From: Chloroflexota bacterium
GTDB lineage: Bacteria > Chloroflexota > Anaerolineae > Anaerolineales > Anaerolineaceae
DNA: 52,039 nucleotides
NCBI GenBank assembly: GCA_029556265.1
Contig: JAKQFH010000004.1
Coordinates: 1 to 52,039 of the forward strand
Reading direction: 5' to 3'
A program made the translations under genes and the position numbers. The notes below the pieces were generated by a model. The model was not told the origin of the DNA and searched no databases. It saw only the letters and a list, made by a program, of their open reading frames with translations. Below, in pieces: positions 9,410-18,191 of the stretch. Within the stretch, counting starts at the first letter, position 1. Every line of letters begins with the position of its first letter.

Positions 9410-9474
9410 AATCCAGAAACCATTTCCGATTGCTTTTGTTATTCAGACGTGTTTGATTATTTCAATTTTATCCG

Positions 9475-9708
9475 CTAAAGAAGCCTTCTTTTGAAGAAGA
9501 GGCGATATTTCTCAGCCGAAACAGCCAGGTCGCCTACCGTTTCTTCCACAACCGCACTGACCAGTTCCCAGCCGTGCTCTCCATATCTGTTTAAGATATT
9601 CTGAAAACCTGCGGCACGGCTGCTATCGGGAGTGTCAGCTACCCAAGACCTGCCTCCGTTTACGTTGCCAATTGATACCATCACTGTTTGGTATTCCCAT
9701 TTTTCCAT
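9475..9708 (-). CDS. Small DUF4177-like protein
   Basis: A 77-residue protein from the ATG at 9708, with an alternative start 6 codons upstream. The pattern KWEYQTV near the N-terminus, then LNRYGEHGWELVSAV and a C-terminal FFKRRLL, matches DUF4177, a family of small proteins with no assigned function. It stands alone between mazG and the ribosomal block and is followed by mazG in the same direction. Presence of the family pattern makes it a real gene rather than a chance frame. Confidence 0.65.
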   Translation of the reverse strand: MEKWEYQTVMVSIGNVNGGRSWVADTPDSSRAAGFQNILNRYGEHGWELVSAVVEETVGDLAVSAEKYRLFFKRRLL

Positions 9709-9748
9709 CCCGGCAAACCCTCCCAAAGCTCAGCATCCCGCACACTAT

Positions 9749-9781
9749 AAAAGGCTGCCCAATAACCAGGGACAGCCTTTT
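9749..9781. terminator. Intrinsic terminator between the ribosomal block and DUF4177 gene
   Basis: A 12-bp stem with one bulged base (9749-9760 with 969-9781 arm at 9769-9781) is flanked by A4 and T4 runs. It reads as a Rho-independent terminator in the minus direction, ending the rpsI transcript before the DUF4177 gene. Confidence 0.7.
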
Positions 9782-9843
9782 GATTGTATCGCGGATTGGT
9801 TAACGTAAACACCAAAACCAGGCATCTTTTCAGCAAGCCAATC

Positions 9844-9872
9844 TGTGGGAGACCCGCTAAGGTTCTCCCACA
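9844..9872 (-). terminator. Hairpin just downstream of rpsI
   Basis: A perfect 9-bp stem (9844-9852 with 9864-9872) and 11-nt loop lie 20 nt after the rpsI stop. It lacks a clear U-tract, so it may be a processing or stabilising hairpin ahead of the better terminator at 9749-9781. Confidence 0.5.
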
Positions 9873-9891
9873 AATAAATCTTGAAAAAAGA

Positions 9892-10284
9892 TTAACGCTT
9901 GGTATAGGTCGGGGCCTTGCGAGCGCGCTTGAGGCCTGGCTTCTTGCGTTCCTTGATTCGCGCGTCGCGCGTGAGCAAGCCCTTCTCGCGCAGACCTTTG
10001 CGGGCGCCTTCGTCCATGCTGACCAAAGCGCGGGCAAGGCCGAGTTTGACCGCGTCGCGCTGACCGCTGACGCCGCCGCCTTCAACTTTGACCGTTACAT
10101 CGGTCAGGGAAGGGTTTTGCCCGGCTGCTTCCAGCGCGCTCAAAATCATGGGAACGTCTCCGATGCGCGGGAAGTACACATCCAGCGGTTTCTCGTTGAC
10201 GATAAACTGGCCGCTGCCTTCGGTCACACGGACGCGGGCAGTGCTTTCTTTTCGCCGTCCAACAGCTTCAAAATATTGTGCCAT
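9892..10284 (-). CDS. rpsI: 30S ribosomal protein S9
   Basis: uS9, 130 residues, standard length. The N-terminal ESTARVRVTEGSGQFIVN and the very basic C-terminal tail KKPGLKRARKAPTYTKR are diagnostic; in ribosome structures the tail reaches the P-site tRNA. It follows rplM by 13 nt, the conserved rplM-rpsI pair. It is the last gene of the minus-strand translation block, with hairpins at 9844-9872 and 9749-9781 behind it. Confidence 0.97.
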   Translation of the reverse strand: MAQYFEAVGRRKESTARVRVTEGSGQFIVNEKPLDVYFPRIGDVPMILSALEAAGQNPSLTDVTVKVEGGGVSGQRDAVKLGLARALVSMDEGARKGLREKGLLTRDARIKERKKPGLKRARKAPTYTKR

Positions 10285-10297
10285 AATACCTCTTCAA

Positions 10298-10726
10298 TTA
10301 CTCCGCGATCGGTTTTGGGTCCTGCGCCTGATGGGGATGCTCGGGACCAGCATAGATTTTCAGGTTAGCCAGAAAACGCACGGTCAGGCGGTTCTTTGGA
10401 AGCATACCGCGTACAGCCGCACGAATGACCGCGTCCGGGTTCTTTTCCATCTGACGCATAATCGTGACGGCTTTCAGTCCGCCCGGATACTGCGAGTGAC
10501 GGTAATACTTTTTCTCTTCCGCCCGGGTTGGGTTGATAGACACCTGCGAAGCATTGATTACAACCACATGGTCGTTCAAAACCACGCCCGGGGTGTAATC
10601 CGCGCGGTGTTTGCCCGTCAACAACGCGGCGATTTTCGTCGCGAGTCTGCCCAGCGGTTCGCCGGCAGCATCCACGAGATACCATTCACCGACTGCTTGT
10701 CCTTTAGGAACGTATGTTTTTTCCAC
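10298..10726 (-). CDS. rplM: 50S ribosomal protein L13
   Basis: uL13, an early-assembling 50S protein. I place the start at GTG 10726, giving 142 residues: it has a GGAG ribosome-binding site 9 nt upstream and begins directly before the conserved KTYVPKG. The longer frame to 10765 would add 13 atypical residues. Conserved stretches include WYLVDAAGEPLGRLAT, GKHRADYTPG and GMLPKNRL. The pair rplM-rpsI is placed directly behind truA as in many bacteria. Confidence 0.95.
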   Translation of the reverse strand: MEKTYVPKGQAVGEWYLVDAAGEPLGRLATKIAALLTGKHRADYTPGVVLNDHVVVINASQVSINPTRAEEKKYYRHSQYPGGLKAVTIMRQMEKNPDAVIRAAVRGMLPKNRLTVRFLANLKIYAGPEHPHQAQDPKPIAE

Positions 10727-10783
10727 TATTACTATCTCCGTTTTATCAAATCCACACTCAGGCATCTGCTGCCAAAGCTTATT

Positions 10784-11527
10784 TCAATCTCTCTCCGGAT
10801 ACGCGACTTCCATCAGGCATAATCCCCTGGCAGGCGCCAGGCTGACTATCCCGGTTTCTCCGCTTTCCAGACCTTTGCTTACGATTTCTTCGGGCAGGCG
10901 CCCCAACCCGATTTGCACCAGAACGAAAACAATCCGGCGCACCATGTGGTACAGAAAGGCATTCCCACAGATGGTAAAGGCAGCCTCGGTGCTGCTGCCC
11001 GCCCACTCCGCGGCGAAAATCCGCCTTACTGTGGTCGCGTCCTCCTTCAGAGCCTTACCGAACGCCCTGAAATCATGCTCCCCATGCAGCGCCTCCGCCG
11101 CGCGGTTCATCCGTTCCAGGTCGGGCATGGTATCCAAGCGCCAGCTGAAGCGGTCCACCAACGGGTCGCGCGCGCTTTGCGCGTACAGCTGGTAGCGGTA
11201 CGTGCGGCTCAGCGCGTCGTAGCGCGGGTGAAACGCCAGCGGCACTTCCTCCGCGGCCTGAACCGCGATATCTTCGGGCAGGTGAGCATTCAGCGCGGTC
11301 ACAAGCTTGTCCGTGCCGTGTTTCCAGTCCAAAGAAAAGCTGATGACCTGCCCGCGGGCATGCACGCCGCTGTCGGTGCGACCGGCAGGCATCACGGCCC
11401 GACCAAGCCAACCCAGTTCGCGCAGCGCGGCTTCAAATTCCGCCTGTACGCTGTGCTTTTCTTTCTGCCGCTGAAAGCCGTGATATTGCGTGCCTTCGTA
11501 AGCGAGAATAAGTTTGTAATGTGCCAT
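10784..11527 (-). CDS. truA: tRNA pseudouridine synthase A (positions 38-40)
   Basis: TruA converts uridines 38-40 of the tRNA anticodon arm to pseudouridine. From ATG 11527 it is 247 residues. The catalytic Asp52 lies in AGRTDSGVHARGQ (48-60), and the N-terminal YEGTQYHGFQRQ (10-21) is typical. An in-frame TTG three codons upstream is possible; neither start has an ideal ribosome-binding site. It sits between rplQ and rplM, the common alpha-operon extension seen in Gram-positives. Confidence 0.95.
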   Translation of the reverse strand: MAHYKLILAYEGTQYHGFQRQKEKHSVQAEFEAALRELGWLGRAVMPAGRTDSGVHARGQVISFSLDWKHGTDKLVTALNAHLPEDIAVQAAEEVPLAFHPRYDALSRTYRYQLYAQSARDPLVDRFSWRLDTMPDLERMNRAAEALHGEHDFRAFGKALKEDATTVRRIFAAEWAGSSTEAAFTICGNAFLYHMVRRIVFVLVQIGLGRLPEEIVSKGLESGETGIVSLAPARGLCLMEVAYPERD

Positions 11528-11574
11528 GCCTTTCAACTTTCACAGCCCGAAAGGCAAACTACCTGCATATCTGA

Positions 11575-11958
11575 TTACTCAGACACCAGCTCAAGCAAGA
11601 CCATCTCGGCGTTATCGCCAAGGCGCGGGCCCAATTTGAGCAGGCGGGTATAACCGCCCGGACGAGTCTTAAAGCGCGGCGCGATATCATCAAAGAGCTT
11701 CCTGACGATTTCTCCACTGGCATTGCCCAGCTGACCTGCGATTTGCCGGCGGGCGTTCACTTGTTCAACTTCGCTCGCGTTCAGGCTGTTGCGCGCGATG
11801 GTAATCATTCGTTCGGCGTCCGGCTGAACAGACTTCGCCTTGGCCAGCGTTGTCTGGATTTTCTCGTGTTCAAATAACTGCATAATCATCGTCTTGCGCA
11901 TGGCCGCGCGGTGCCCGCCGCTTCTGCCAAGGCGATATCCTTTTACCTGATGTCGCAT
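11575..11958 (-). CDS. rplQ: 50S ribosomal protein L17
   Basis: bL17, 127 residues, near the exit tunnel of the 50S subunit. The N-terminus MRHQVKGYRLGR and the following GGHRAAMRKTM match the family, as does the C-terminal GGYTRLLKLGPRLGDNAEM. It begins 6 nt after the rpoA stop, the conserved rpoA-rplQ order. Length is typical. Confidence 0.97.
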   Translation of the reverse strand: MRHQVKGYRLGRSGGHRAAMRKTMIMQLFEHEKIQTTLAKAKSVQPDAERMITIARNSLNASEVEQVNARRQIAGQLGNASGEIVRKLFDDIAPRFKTRPGGYTRLLKLGPRLGDNAEMVLLELVSE

Positions 11959-11964
11959 AACTTA

Positions 11965-12924
11965 CTACTCCGCTTTTTCGTCTTTTAGAAAGCCTTTTTC
12001 GATCATTTTGGCTTTTAATTCAACCAGGCTCTTATCCCCAAAATTCCGGATGGAGAGCATATGGTTCTCACCTTTTGCCAGCATCTCACGCACATCACGC
12101 ACAGTTGAGACGCCGTTGCGCTTGAGTGCATTGTACACGCGCACGGTCAGATCGAGGGCTTCGATTTGAGTCTCCGCTGCTTCAATCCCGCCCAGATGGT
12201 CAATTTCATCTTCCGGGGCAGAGCCAGACAGGTCTTCGCTGTTTCCGCTGATGAAGCTAAACTGCCGGATAAGCAGTTCGACCGCGTTTTGCAGCGCGGC
12301 TTCTGGCGCCAGCGTGCCGTCGGTCTGAATTTCGAGGTTCAGCTTATCAAAATTCGTGTTATGCCCCACGCGCGCGTTGGTAACAGACCAGTTCACGCGC
12401 CGCACCGGCGAAAAAATCGCGTCCACCGGCAAAACGCCGATGGGCAGCCGTTCAGCCCGGTCGCCGGCGGGCATGTAACCCCGTCCGCGTTCAACCGTAA
12501 ATTCCATTTCGACGCGCGCGTCGTTATCGGTGATGCTGAACAGGTACAGCTCCGGATTGATAATTTCAACTTCCGGCGGGCACAGGATATCTGCCGCCGT
12601 ATAGGTGCCTTCGCCGCGCACTTCCAGCTGGAGGTGCGCGATATCCACATCGTGCAGCTTCATGCGGATTTGTTTCAGGTTCAACATAACCTGGATGACA
12701 TCCTCCCGCACGCCGGGGATAGTGCTGAATTCGTGCATCACATCCGTAATGCGCACAGCGGTGATCGCCGCGCCTTCCAGCGAGGAAAGCAAAACCCGTC
12801 GAATCGCGTTGCCCAGCGTGATTCCGAAACCGCGTTCCAGGGGGCTGATGACAAATCGCCCAGATTCCCGGGTCTCTTTTAATCCTTCTACTTTTGGTGT
12901 TACCATTTCCAATCTTCCACTCAC
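11965..12924 (-). CDS. rpoA: RNA polymerase alpha subunit
   Basis: RpoA dimerises to nucleate RNA polymerase assembly. At 319 residues it has the N-terminal domain (about 1-235, with ERGFGITLGNAIRRVLLSSL) and, after a linker, the C-terminal DNA- and activator-binding domain (about 250-319, with LSIRNFGDKSLVELKAKM). The start is GTG 12924 with a strong GGAGG 8 nt upstream; an ATG six codons later lacks one. A hairpin (12941-12961) lies between it and rpsD. The intact C-terminal domain implies UP-element and activator contacts. Confidence 0.97.
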   Translation of the reverse strand: MSGRLEMVTPKVEGLKETRESGRFVISPLERGFGITLGNAIRRVLLSSLEGAAITAVRITDVMHEFSTIPGVREDVIQVMLNLKQIRMKLHDVDIAHLQLEVRGEGTYTAADILCPPEVEIINPELYLFSITDNDARVEMEFTVERGRGYMPAGDRAERLPIGVLPVDAIFSPVRRVNWSVTNARVGHNTNFDKLNLEIQTDGTLAPEAALQNAVELLIRQFSFISGNSEDLSGSAPEDEIDHLGGIEAAETQIEALDLTVRVYNALKRNGVSTVRDVREMLAKGENHMLSIRNFGDKSLVELKAKMIEKGFLKDEKAE

Positions 12925-12940
12925 GGTTAGCCCCTCCGCC

Positions 12941-12961
12941 AGTCTCTTGATAAGAGAGACT
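12941..12961 (-). other. Short hairpin between rpsD and rpoA
   Basis: A 7-bp inverted repeat (12941-12947 with 12955-12961) lies in the 51-nt rpsD-rpoA gap, just upstream of the rpoA ribosome-binding site. There is no U-tract, so it is more likely an mRNA stability or translational control hairpin than a terminator. Confidence 0.4.
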
Positions 12962-12975
12962 GAATAAATCGGTGA

Positions 12976-13614
12976 TTAGCGCGAATAATATTCAACAATC
13001 AATTGTTCGTCGAGGTTGCCGTCAATTTCAGCCCGTTCGGGGAGGCGCAGCATCCTGCCGCTCAGGTTGGTCATATCACGAGCCAACCATCCCGGCACAG
13101 TTCTGCCTTCCGCTTCTTCCCGCAGGTTCTTGAAATAGATGGTGTCACGGGACTGTTCACGTACAGAGATAACATCATCAACAGATATTCCGTAAGATGG
13201 GATATCCGCGCGTTCGCCGTTGACCAGAAAATGACCGTGAGACACCAAAATGCGAGCCTGCGGTCGGCTGGCGGCAAAGCCCAGACGGTAAACAACGTTC
13301 GATAAGCGGGTCTCCAGAATCTGCAGCAGGTTATTACCAGTCAGACCGCGCATTTTCAACGCCTGTCCGTAAAACCGGCGGAACTGGCGTTCGTAAATGC
13401 CATACACCCGGCGCGCCTTTTGCTTGGCACGCAGCTGCTTGGCATAGTCAGATTCCCGGCCAGGGCGCGCGGAACTCATTTTTCCGTGCATTCCAGGCGG
13501 ATAACCACGTCTTTCAAAAGCGCATTTCGGCGAGAAGCAGCGTTCCCCTTTCAGGAACAGCTTCTCTCCCTCGCGCCGACACAAACGACATACTGGATCA
13601 GTGTATCTTGCCAT
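12976..13614 (-). CDS. rpsD: 30S ribosomal protein S4, zinc-binding form
   Basis: uS4, 212 residues, a primary 16S rRNA binder and, in some bacteria, a translational repressor of its own operon. Cys9, Cys12, Cys26 and Cys31 form the zinc site of the C+ paralogue type. The S4 RNA-binding domain is at about 95-150 ([20 protein letters not shown]). It lies between rpsK and rpoA, the classical alpha-operon position. Confidence 0.97.
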   Translation of the reverse strand: MARYTDPVCRLCRREGEKLFLKGERCFSPKCAFERRGYPPGMHGKMSSARPGRESDYAKQLRAKQKARRVYGIYERQFRRFYGQALKMRGLTGNNLLQILETRLSNVVYRLGFAASRPQARILVSHGHFLVNGERADIPSYGISVDDVISVREQSRDTIYFKNLREEAEGRTVPGWLARDMTNLSGRMLRLPERAEIDGNLDEQLIVEYYSR

Positions 13615-13637
13615 TATTACATTTCCTTTTTCGAATA

Positions 13638-14042
13638 TTACACGCGGCGGCGTTTTGGCGGCCGGCAGCCGTTATGCGGAACCGGCGTCAGATCGGATAT
13701 CAGGCGAACCTTGATACCCAGGGATTGGACAGCACGAATCGCTGCTTCGCGGCCGGGACCAGGGCCTTTCACGAACAGTTCCACTTCCTGCACACCCATG
13801 GTCTGGGCAGTCTTGAGGGTCTGTTCAGTCGCCATTCTGGCAGCGAAAGGTGTGCTCTTGCGCGACCCTTTAAAACCCGCGCTTCCGGAGCTGCCCCAAC
13901 ACAGGGTGTTGCCCTGTAAGTCAGTCACCGTCACGATGGTGTTATTAAAGGACGCGTAAACGTGCACCTGGGCTGTCGAAACCTGGCGTTTGACTTTGCG
14001 GGCACTGGTCGTTCGTCGTGCTGTGCGTGCTTGTTTAGCCAT
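13638..14042 (-). CDS. rpsK: 30S ribosomal protein S11
   Basis: uS11, 134 residues, part of the 30S platform near the mRNA exit. Diagnostic stretches are [34 protein letters not shown] and the C-terminal [16 protein letters not shown]. It follows rpsM after an unusually wide gap of about 104 nt, which contains a small hairpin (near 14103-14123) of unknown role. Confidence 0.97.
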   Translation of the reverse strand: MAKQARTARRTTSARKVKRQVSTAQVHVYASFNNTIVTVTDLQGNTLCWGSSGSAGFKGSRKSTPFAARMATEQTLKTAQTMGVQEVELFVKGPGPGREAAIRAVQSLGIKVRLISDLTPVPHNGCRPPKRRRV

Positions 14043-14146
14043 AATTCTTCCTCACTCAATCTCTTCTTGTCCGGCAGACCCAAAGCCTGAAGTAGCCGCA
14101 GGGGAGAAAGGAAACCCTTCTCCAGGCTCAGGCAGCCAGTTCAATG

Positions 14147-14536
14147 CTACTTCTTGGTCGCTCCACGGCGGCGGCCGCGACCGGCAACCGTCTTCTTGGG
14201 GCCCTTACGGGTGCGGGCGTTGGTACGCGTGTGCTGCCCGCGGGTCGGGAGGTTTCGGCGGTGGCGCATACCGCGGTAACAGCCGATTTCCACCAGACGT
14301 TTAATGTTCATCGTCACCTCGCGGCGTAAATCCCCTTCAACCTTCAGGTTTTGGGCGATGTAATCACGCAGCTTGATAACTTCATTCTCAGGAAGATCCT
14401 TGACGCGAATGTCAGGGTCTACACCCGTAGCGGACAGGATTTCATCAGCGGTCTTAGGACCGATGCCGTAAATGTACCGCAAACCAATCTGAATGCGCTT
14501 ATTGCGCGGGAGGTCAACACCTTCTATACGAGCCAT
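14147..14536 (-). CDS. rpsM: 30S ribosomal protein S13
   Basis: uS13, a head protein contacting P-site tRNA and the 50S subunit. I start it at ATG 14536 ([14 protein letters not shown]), giving 129 residues; the open frame continues upstream but only into rpmJ in another frame. The H2TH-like IGPKTADEI and the tail [20 protein letters not shown] are conserved. The gap to the rpmJ stop is 11 nt. Confidence 0.96.
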   Translation of the reverse strand: MARIEGVDLPRNKRIQIGLRYIYGIGPKTADEILSATGVDPDIRVKDLPENEVIKLRDYIAQNLKVEGDLRREVTMNIKRLVEIGCYRGMRHRRNLPTRGQHTRTNARTRKGPKKTVAGRGRRRGATKK

Positions 14537-14547
14537 TGTATGATTCC

Positions 14548-14661
14548 TTATCCTTGTCGCTGTTTGTGTCTTGGGTTCGTGCAAATGACATAAAGCCGAC
14601 CGTCGCGTTTGACGATCTTGCATTTTCCACAGCGCTTTTTAATTGAAGCTGATACTTTCAT
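14548..14661 (-). CDS. rpmJ: 50S ribosomal protein L36, zinc ribbon form
   Basis: bL36, only 37 residues: [15 protein letters not shown] at the N-terminus and [14 protein letters not shown] at the end. Cys11, Cys14, Cys27 and His32 form the zinc ribbon. The ATG at 14661 follows an AAGGAG site at 6 nt spacing. It has its own upstream promoter (14695-14723). infA, which normally lies between map and rpmJ, is missing from the 73-nt gap and is found at 34683 instead. Confidence 0.96.
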   Translation of the reverse strand: MKVSASIKKRCGKCKIVKRDGRLYVICTNPRHKQRQG

Positions 14662-14694
14662 CAGTTACTCCTTATACTCATCCGCAAAAATACT

Positions 14695-14723
14695 ATTATA
14701 TCTAAACTTCAGTCTCTTGACAA
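14695..14723 (-). promoter_or_regulatory. Internal promoter ahead of rpmJ-rpsM-rpsK-rpsD-rpoA-rplQ
   Basis: On the minus strand TTGTCA (14718-14723), a 17-nt spacer and TATAAT (14695-14700), a near-consensus sigma-70-type promoter. It lies 34 nt upstream of rpmJ and can drive the alpha operon separately from the long S10-spc transcript. Confidence 0.75.
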
Positions 14724-14734
14724 GGCTGACTTTT

Positions 14735-15499
14735 TCATAAAATCGTCAATATCTCCGGTCCATGCGCCGTTATCGCCACCGTATGCTCCTGGTGCGCGGT
14801 CAGCGAACGGTCCCGGGAAATCACGGTCCATTGGTTCTTCAGTTCGCGCGTATACCGCGTCCCAACCAACACCATTGGCTCAATCGCCAGGGTCATCCCT
14901 TCCCGCAGCAGCATCCCCTGCCCGGGTTGGCCGTAATTCGGCACCAGCGGGCTCTCGTGCAATTCCCGACCGACGCCGTGACCGGTATACAAATGGGTCA
15001 CATAAAAACCGTGCTTCAGCACCAGACTTTCCACCGCCGCGCCAATATCACCGAGGCGATTGCCGGGTACCATTTGGGCGATCGCGGCATCCAGAGCTTG
15101 CTTGGTTACCTCAATCAGCCGGTGCGCCAGCGGAGAAATTTCTCCCACGCCCACCGTAAAGGCTGAATCGCCCACGAAACCCTGATATACCGTGCCGCAG
15201 TCAATCGAGACGATGTCGCCCTCTTTCAGCTTGCGTTGGCTCGGTATGCCGTGTACCAACTCTTCATTGACGCTGGCGCAAATGCTCGCCGGGAACGGAT
15301 AGGGACCTGGATAATTTTTAAAGGGCGAATAAACACCATATTTGCGGTGAACCGCTTCGACGACTTCGTTCAGCTCCGCCGTCGTTACGCCTGGCGCGAT
15401 GGCGGCTTTCGCCGCCTCCAGCGCTTCGGCGTTAATCCGTCCGGCTTCGCGCATAATCGCAATTTCTGCCGCGGATTTGATATTCACACTTCCTTCCAT
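14735..15499 (-). CDS. map: Methionine aminopeptidase type I
   Basis: Removes the N-terminal Met from nascent proteins. The ATG at 15499 overlaps the adk stop (TGATG), giving 254 residues. All five metal ligands are visible: Asp100, Asp111, His174, Glu207 and Glu238, plus the substrate His83 in LVHGIPS. The signature YTGHGVGRELHESP (171-184) is intact. There is no N-terminal zinc-finger extension, so it is the short bacterial form. secY-adk-map order is conserved. Confidence 0.97.
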   Translation of the reverse strand: MEGSVNIKSAAEIAIMREAGRINAEALEAAKAAIAPGVTTAELNEVVEAVHRKYGVYSPFKNYPGPYPFPASICASVNEELVHGIPSQRKLKEGDIVSIDCGTVYQGFVGDSAFTVGVGEISPLAHRLIEVTKQALDAAIAQMVPGNRLGDIGAAVESLVLKHGFYVTHLYTGHGVGRELHESPLVPNYGQPGQGMLLREGMTLAIEPMVLVGTRYTRELKNQWTVISRDRSLTAHQEHTVAITAHGPEILTIL

Positions 15500-16161
15500 C
15501 AACAGGCCGTGCCTATCGCTGTCAGGATGTCTTCGGTCACTTTGTCAATATCCTGCGTTCCATCCACTTCAACCAGAAGCCCGGCCGACTTAAAAAACGC
15601 AATCAGCGGGGCAGTCTGCGCTTTGTAAACGTCAATCCGATGCTGCACCGTTTCGGGTTTATCGTCGTCGCGTTGAAAGAGCGGGCTGCCGTCCACATCG
15701 TCAAACCATTTGACCTTGGGCGGGTTGTTCAGCGCGTGATAAACGCGTCCGCTTGCGCTCATCCATCTGCCGCCCAGGCGCTCAACCAAAGCCTGGTCAG
15801 GCACATTGATTAAGGGCACCACGTTAATGCGCCCATTCGATTCCGCCAGCATCTTCTCCAGCGCCTCAGCCTGGGCAGGCGTGCGCGGAAATCCGTCCAA
15901 AACCGCGCCTAAAGCGCAATCGGGCCTGGAAAGGCGTTCTTTGACCATCGCGATGGTAACATCATCCGGCACCAATTCGCCCTTGGTCATATAGGTCTGT
16001 GCCAATTTGCCCAGTTCGGTCTCGCGGCTCAAATTCTCGCGGAACAGGTCTCCGCTGGATACGTGCACCAATCCCAGACGTTCCGCGATAACCTTTGCCT
16101 GGGTGCCTTTCCCGGCTCCGGGCGGACCCAGCATGACGATGTATGTCGCCTTCTCGTTCAT
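15499..16161 (-). CDS. adk: Adenylate kinase
   Basis: Catalyses ATP + AMP to 2 ADP. It has 220 residues with P-loop GPPGAGKGT (12-20) and the AMP-binding segment LDGFPRTPAQAEAL. The LID domain (about 128-168, RLGGRWMSASGRVYH) is full-length but lacks the four cysteines of zinc-containing Gram-positive enzymes, so it is a non-zinc long form. It follows secY by 7 nt and overlaps map by one base. Confidence 0.97.
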   Translation of the reverse strand: MNEKATYIVMLGPPGAGKGTQAKVIAERLGLVHVSSGDLFRENLSRETELGKLAQTYMTKGELVPDDVTIAMVKERLSRPDCALGAVLDGFPRTPAQAEALEKMLAESNGRINVVPLINVPDQALVERLGGRWMSASGRVYHALNNPPKVKWFDDVDGSPLFQRDDDKPETVQHRIDVYKAQTAPLIAFFKSAGLLVEVDGTQDIDKVTEDILTAIGTAC

Positions 16162-16168
16162 TTCAGCC

Positions 16169-17500
16169 TCAGCTATTAATCAGTCTGTCGTCGTAGCCGT
16201 GCATGCGCAGTTCGGTTTCGATAAGCTGCACAGTTTCGCGCACAGTCCCGACCACAATCAGCAGACCGGACGAGGAGAGCAGCAAGGTTGCTGAGCTGCC
16301 AGCCGGAACAACCGCGCTGAACAGATAGGGCATCACCGCGACAAAACCCAGGAAAAACGCGCCCGGCAGGGTAATTCGGCGCTGCACGCGCGTCAGATAA
16401 TCTTGCGTGGGCTTTCCGCGTACGACACCCGGGATCTGGGCGCCCTGTTTTTTCAGGTTCTCGCCGTAATTTTGCTGGGTGAACATCACATCCGTATAGA
16501 AGTAGGTGAACAGCACTACCAGCACAAAGAACATCACCGGATACCAGGCGGCTTCCGCGCCAAACGCGCCGGTCACCCAGTTAGCCGACTTGGCGAGCCA
16601 GGCTGCCTTAGACTTCAAAAAGAATGAAGCCAGAATCGCCGGGAAAGTCAGGAAGGATTGGGCGAAAATAATCGGAATCATACCAGCCATGTTTACCATC
16701 AGCGGCAGGTTGCTGCGGACGGGCATGGACATACGGTTTCCGATTCTGCGCCCGGGGAACATCACCGGGACGTTCCGCCGACCCTGCTGAATATACACAA
16801 TCGCGAAAATCGTAACCACCAGGATAATCACCACGATAAAAACCATCCACCAGGCTTCTTTTTTGGTAATCATCTGGATCAGCGATTTCGGCAGGCGGGA
16901 AACAATACCGCTGAAAATAATCAGCGACAAGCCCTGGTTGCGTAAGCCAAACTCAGAGATCAACTGACCAATCCACACGCCGAACATTGTGCCAGCCACC
17001 ATCGCGAAGATTGCCGTGAGGGTGGGCAGTAATTTTGCGGCCGTAAAACCCCAGTTTGTGATAATGGAGCTGCCCAGCATCTGATTAAAGATGTTAATCT
17101 GTCCAAACGCGGACAACAGCGCCATCGGGATTGTCAGAATGACCGTCCACTTCTCCATCCAAATGCGACCTTCGCGCGGGTCATCCTGCATCTTCTTTTC
17201 CAGCGCGGGGATAATCGGCTGGAGCAGCTGCAAAATAATCTGGGCGGTGATGTAGGGATAAACTCCCATCGCCAGGATTGAGAAATTTGAGACTGCCCCG
17301 CCGCTCAACATATCCAGGAGGTTAATCAGGTTACCCTGCGTGCCTCTCAGCGTGGTCAGCGCGGCCACAGTGGCTCTGTCAATGCCGGGCACGGGGATAT
17401 TCGCTGCCAGGCGATAAATTGCCAGCAGTAATAACGTGATCAACAGTTTATTACGAATATCTTCAGACTTCCACAAAAAGCGCCATGACGATCGTTTCAT
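16169..17500 (-). CDS. secY: Protein translocase subunit SecY
   Basis: The channel subunit of the Sec translocon, 443 residues with ten hydrophobic segments. Landmarks are NIPVPGIDRATVAAL after the first helix (loop-rich plug region), GVYPYITAQIILQLLQ, and the cytoplasmic loop PGVVRGKPTQDYL preceding the last helices. It follows rplO by 20 nt in the spc order. SecE is not encoded in the window. Confidence 0.97.
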   Translation of the reverse strand: MKRSSWRFLWKSEDIRNKLLITLLLLAIYRLAANIPVPGIDRATVAALTTLRGTQGNLINLLDMLSGGAVSNFSILAMGVYPYITAQIILQLLQPIIPALEKKMQDDPREGRIWMEKWTVILTIPMALLSAFGQINIFNQMLGSSIITNWGFTAAKLLPTLTAIFAMVAGTMFGVWIGQLISEFGLRNQGLSLIIFSGIVSRLPKSLIQMITKKEAWWMVFIVVIILVVTIFAIVYIQQGRRNVPVMFPGRRIGNRMSMPVRSNLPLMVNMAGMIPIIFAQSFLTFPAILASFFLKSKAAWLAKSANWVTGAFGAEAAWYPVMFFVLVVLFTYFYTDVMFTQQNYGENLKKQGAQIPGVVRGKPTQDYLTRVQRRITLPGAFFLGFVAVMPYLFSAVVPAGSSATLLLSSSGLLIVVGTVRETVQLIETELRMHGYDDRLINS

Positions 17501-17520
17501 GAGGTTTTGCTCCTTCCGGC

Positions 17521-17979
17521 TTAATCCAACGCGATCGTTTCAACGCTGCCGCCAGCCTGTTCAATTTTCTGGCGGGCGCCGTCAGTCACTTTATGAACCT
17601 TAATCTTCAGGGCAACTTTAACATCACCCCGTCCCATAATCTTAATCGGCTTGTTCTTATCCTTGAGCAGCCCGGCGCTTGCCAGCGTTTCGGGTGTCAC
17701 TTCCGCGCCCGCGGCAAAGCCCTGCAGCGCGTCCAGATTCACTTCAGCGTAACGCACCCGGTTGCGGGGGGTAAACCCTTCACCGCGCAAAAAAGGCAGC
17801 TTTCGGAACAGAGGCAGGTTTCCGCCCATGTGATATTGGCGCACGCCGCCGCTGGTGCGGGCTTTTTGGCCTTTCACGCCGCGCCCGGAAGTCTTTCCGG
17901 AGCCGCTGCCGTGACCGCGACCTACGCGCTTGCGCAGTTTCTTTGAACCCTCATTGGGTTTCAGGTCATGTAGTTGCAT
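17521..17979 (-). CDS. rplO: 50S ribosomal protein L15
   Basis: uL15, 152 residues. The glycine-rich N-terminal segment RVGRGHGSGSGKTSGRGVKG and the later GFTPRNRVRYAEVNLDALQG identify it. Its ATG overlaps the rpmD stop by one base (TAATG), implying coupled translation. It precedes secY. Confidence 0.97.
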   Translation of the reverse strand: MQLHDLKPNEGSKKLRKRVGRGHGSGSGKTSGRGVKGQKARTSGGVRQYHMGGNLPLFRKLPFLRGEGFTPRNRVRYAEVNLDALQGFAAGAEVTPETLASAGLLKDKNKPIKIMGRGDVKVALKIKVHKVTDGARQKIEQAGGSVETIALD

Positions 17980-18191
17980 TACTTCTCCTCATTCACCGTT
18001 TCAATCTCAACCAGATGAGAGACCTTAGTGAGCATCCCGCGCAGCGCGGGAGTATCATCATGTTCCACAACCTGATTCAGGCGGTGGAAACCCAATGCCT
18101 TAAGGGTCGCCTTCTGGCGGACAGGATAACCTGTGCCGCTCTTCTTCAGAGTGATGCGCACTCTGGCGGTTTTTTCAATGTGCTTAGCCAT
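17979..18191 (-). CDS. rpmD: 50S ribosomal protein L30
   Basis: uL30, 70 residues, slightly longer than the usual 58-62 because of short extensions at both ends. The core RVRITLKKSGTGYPVRQKAT and the segment LKALGFHRLNQVVEHDDTP are typical. It overlaps the end of rpsE by 8 nt and the start of rplO by one base, so this trio is tightly coupled. Confidence 0.95.
   Translation of the reverse strand: MAKHIEKTARVRITLKKSGTGYPVRQKATLKALGFHRLNQVVEHDDTPALRGMLTKVSHLVEIETVNEEK

Noticed and set aside
12941-14723. Shared word AGTCTCTTG at 12941, 14711 and 51919 as a regulatory site
   Set aside because: The three contexts differ (hairpin arm, promoter -35 region, end of 5S rRNA) and a 9-mer recurring three times in 52 kb is weak evidence.
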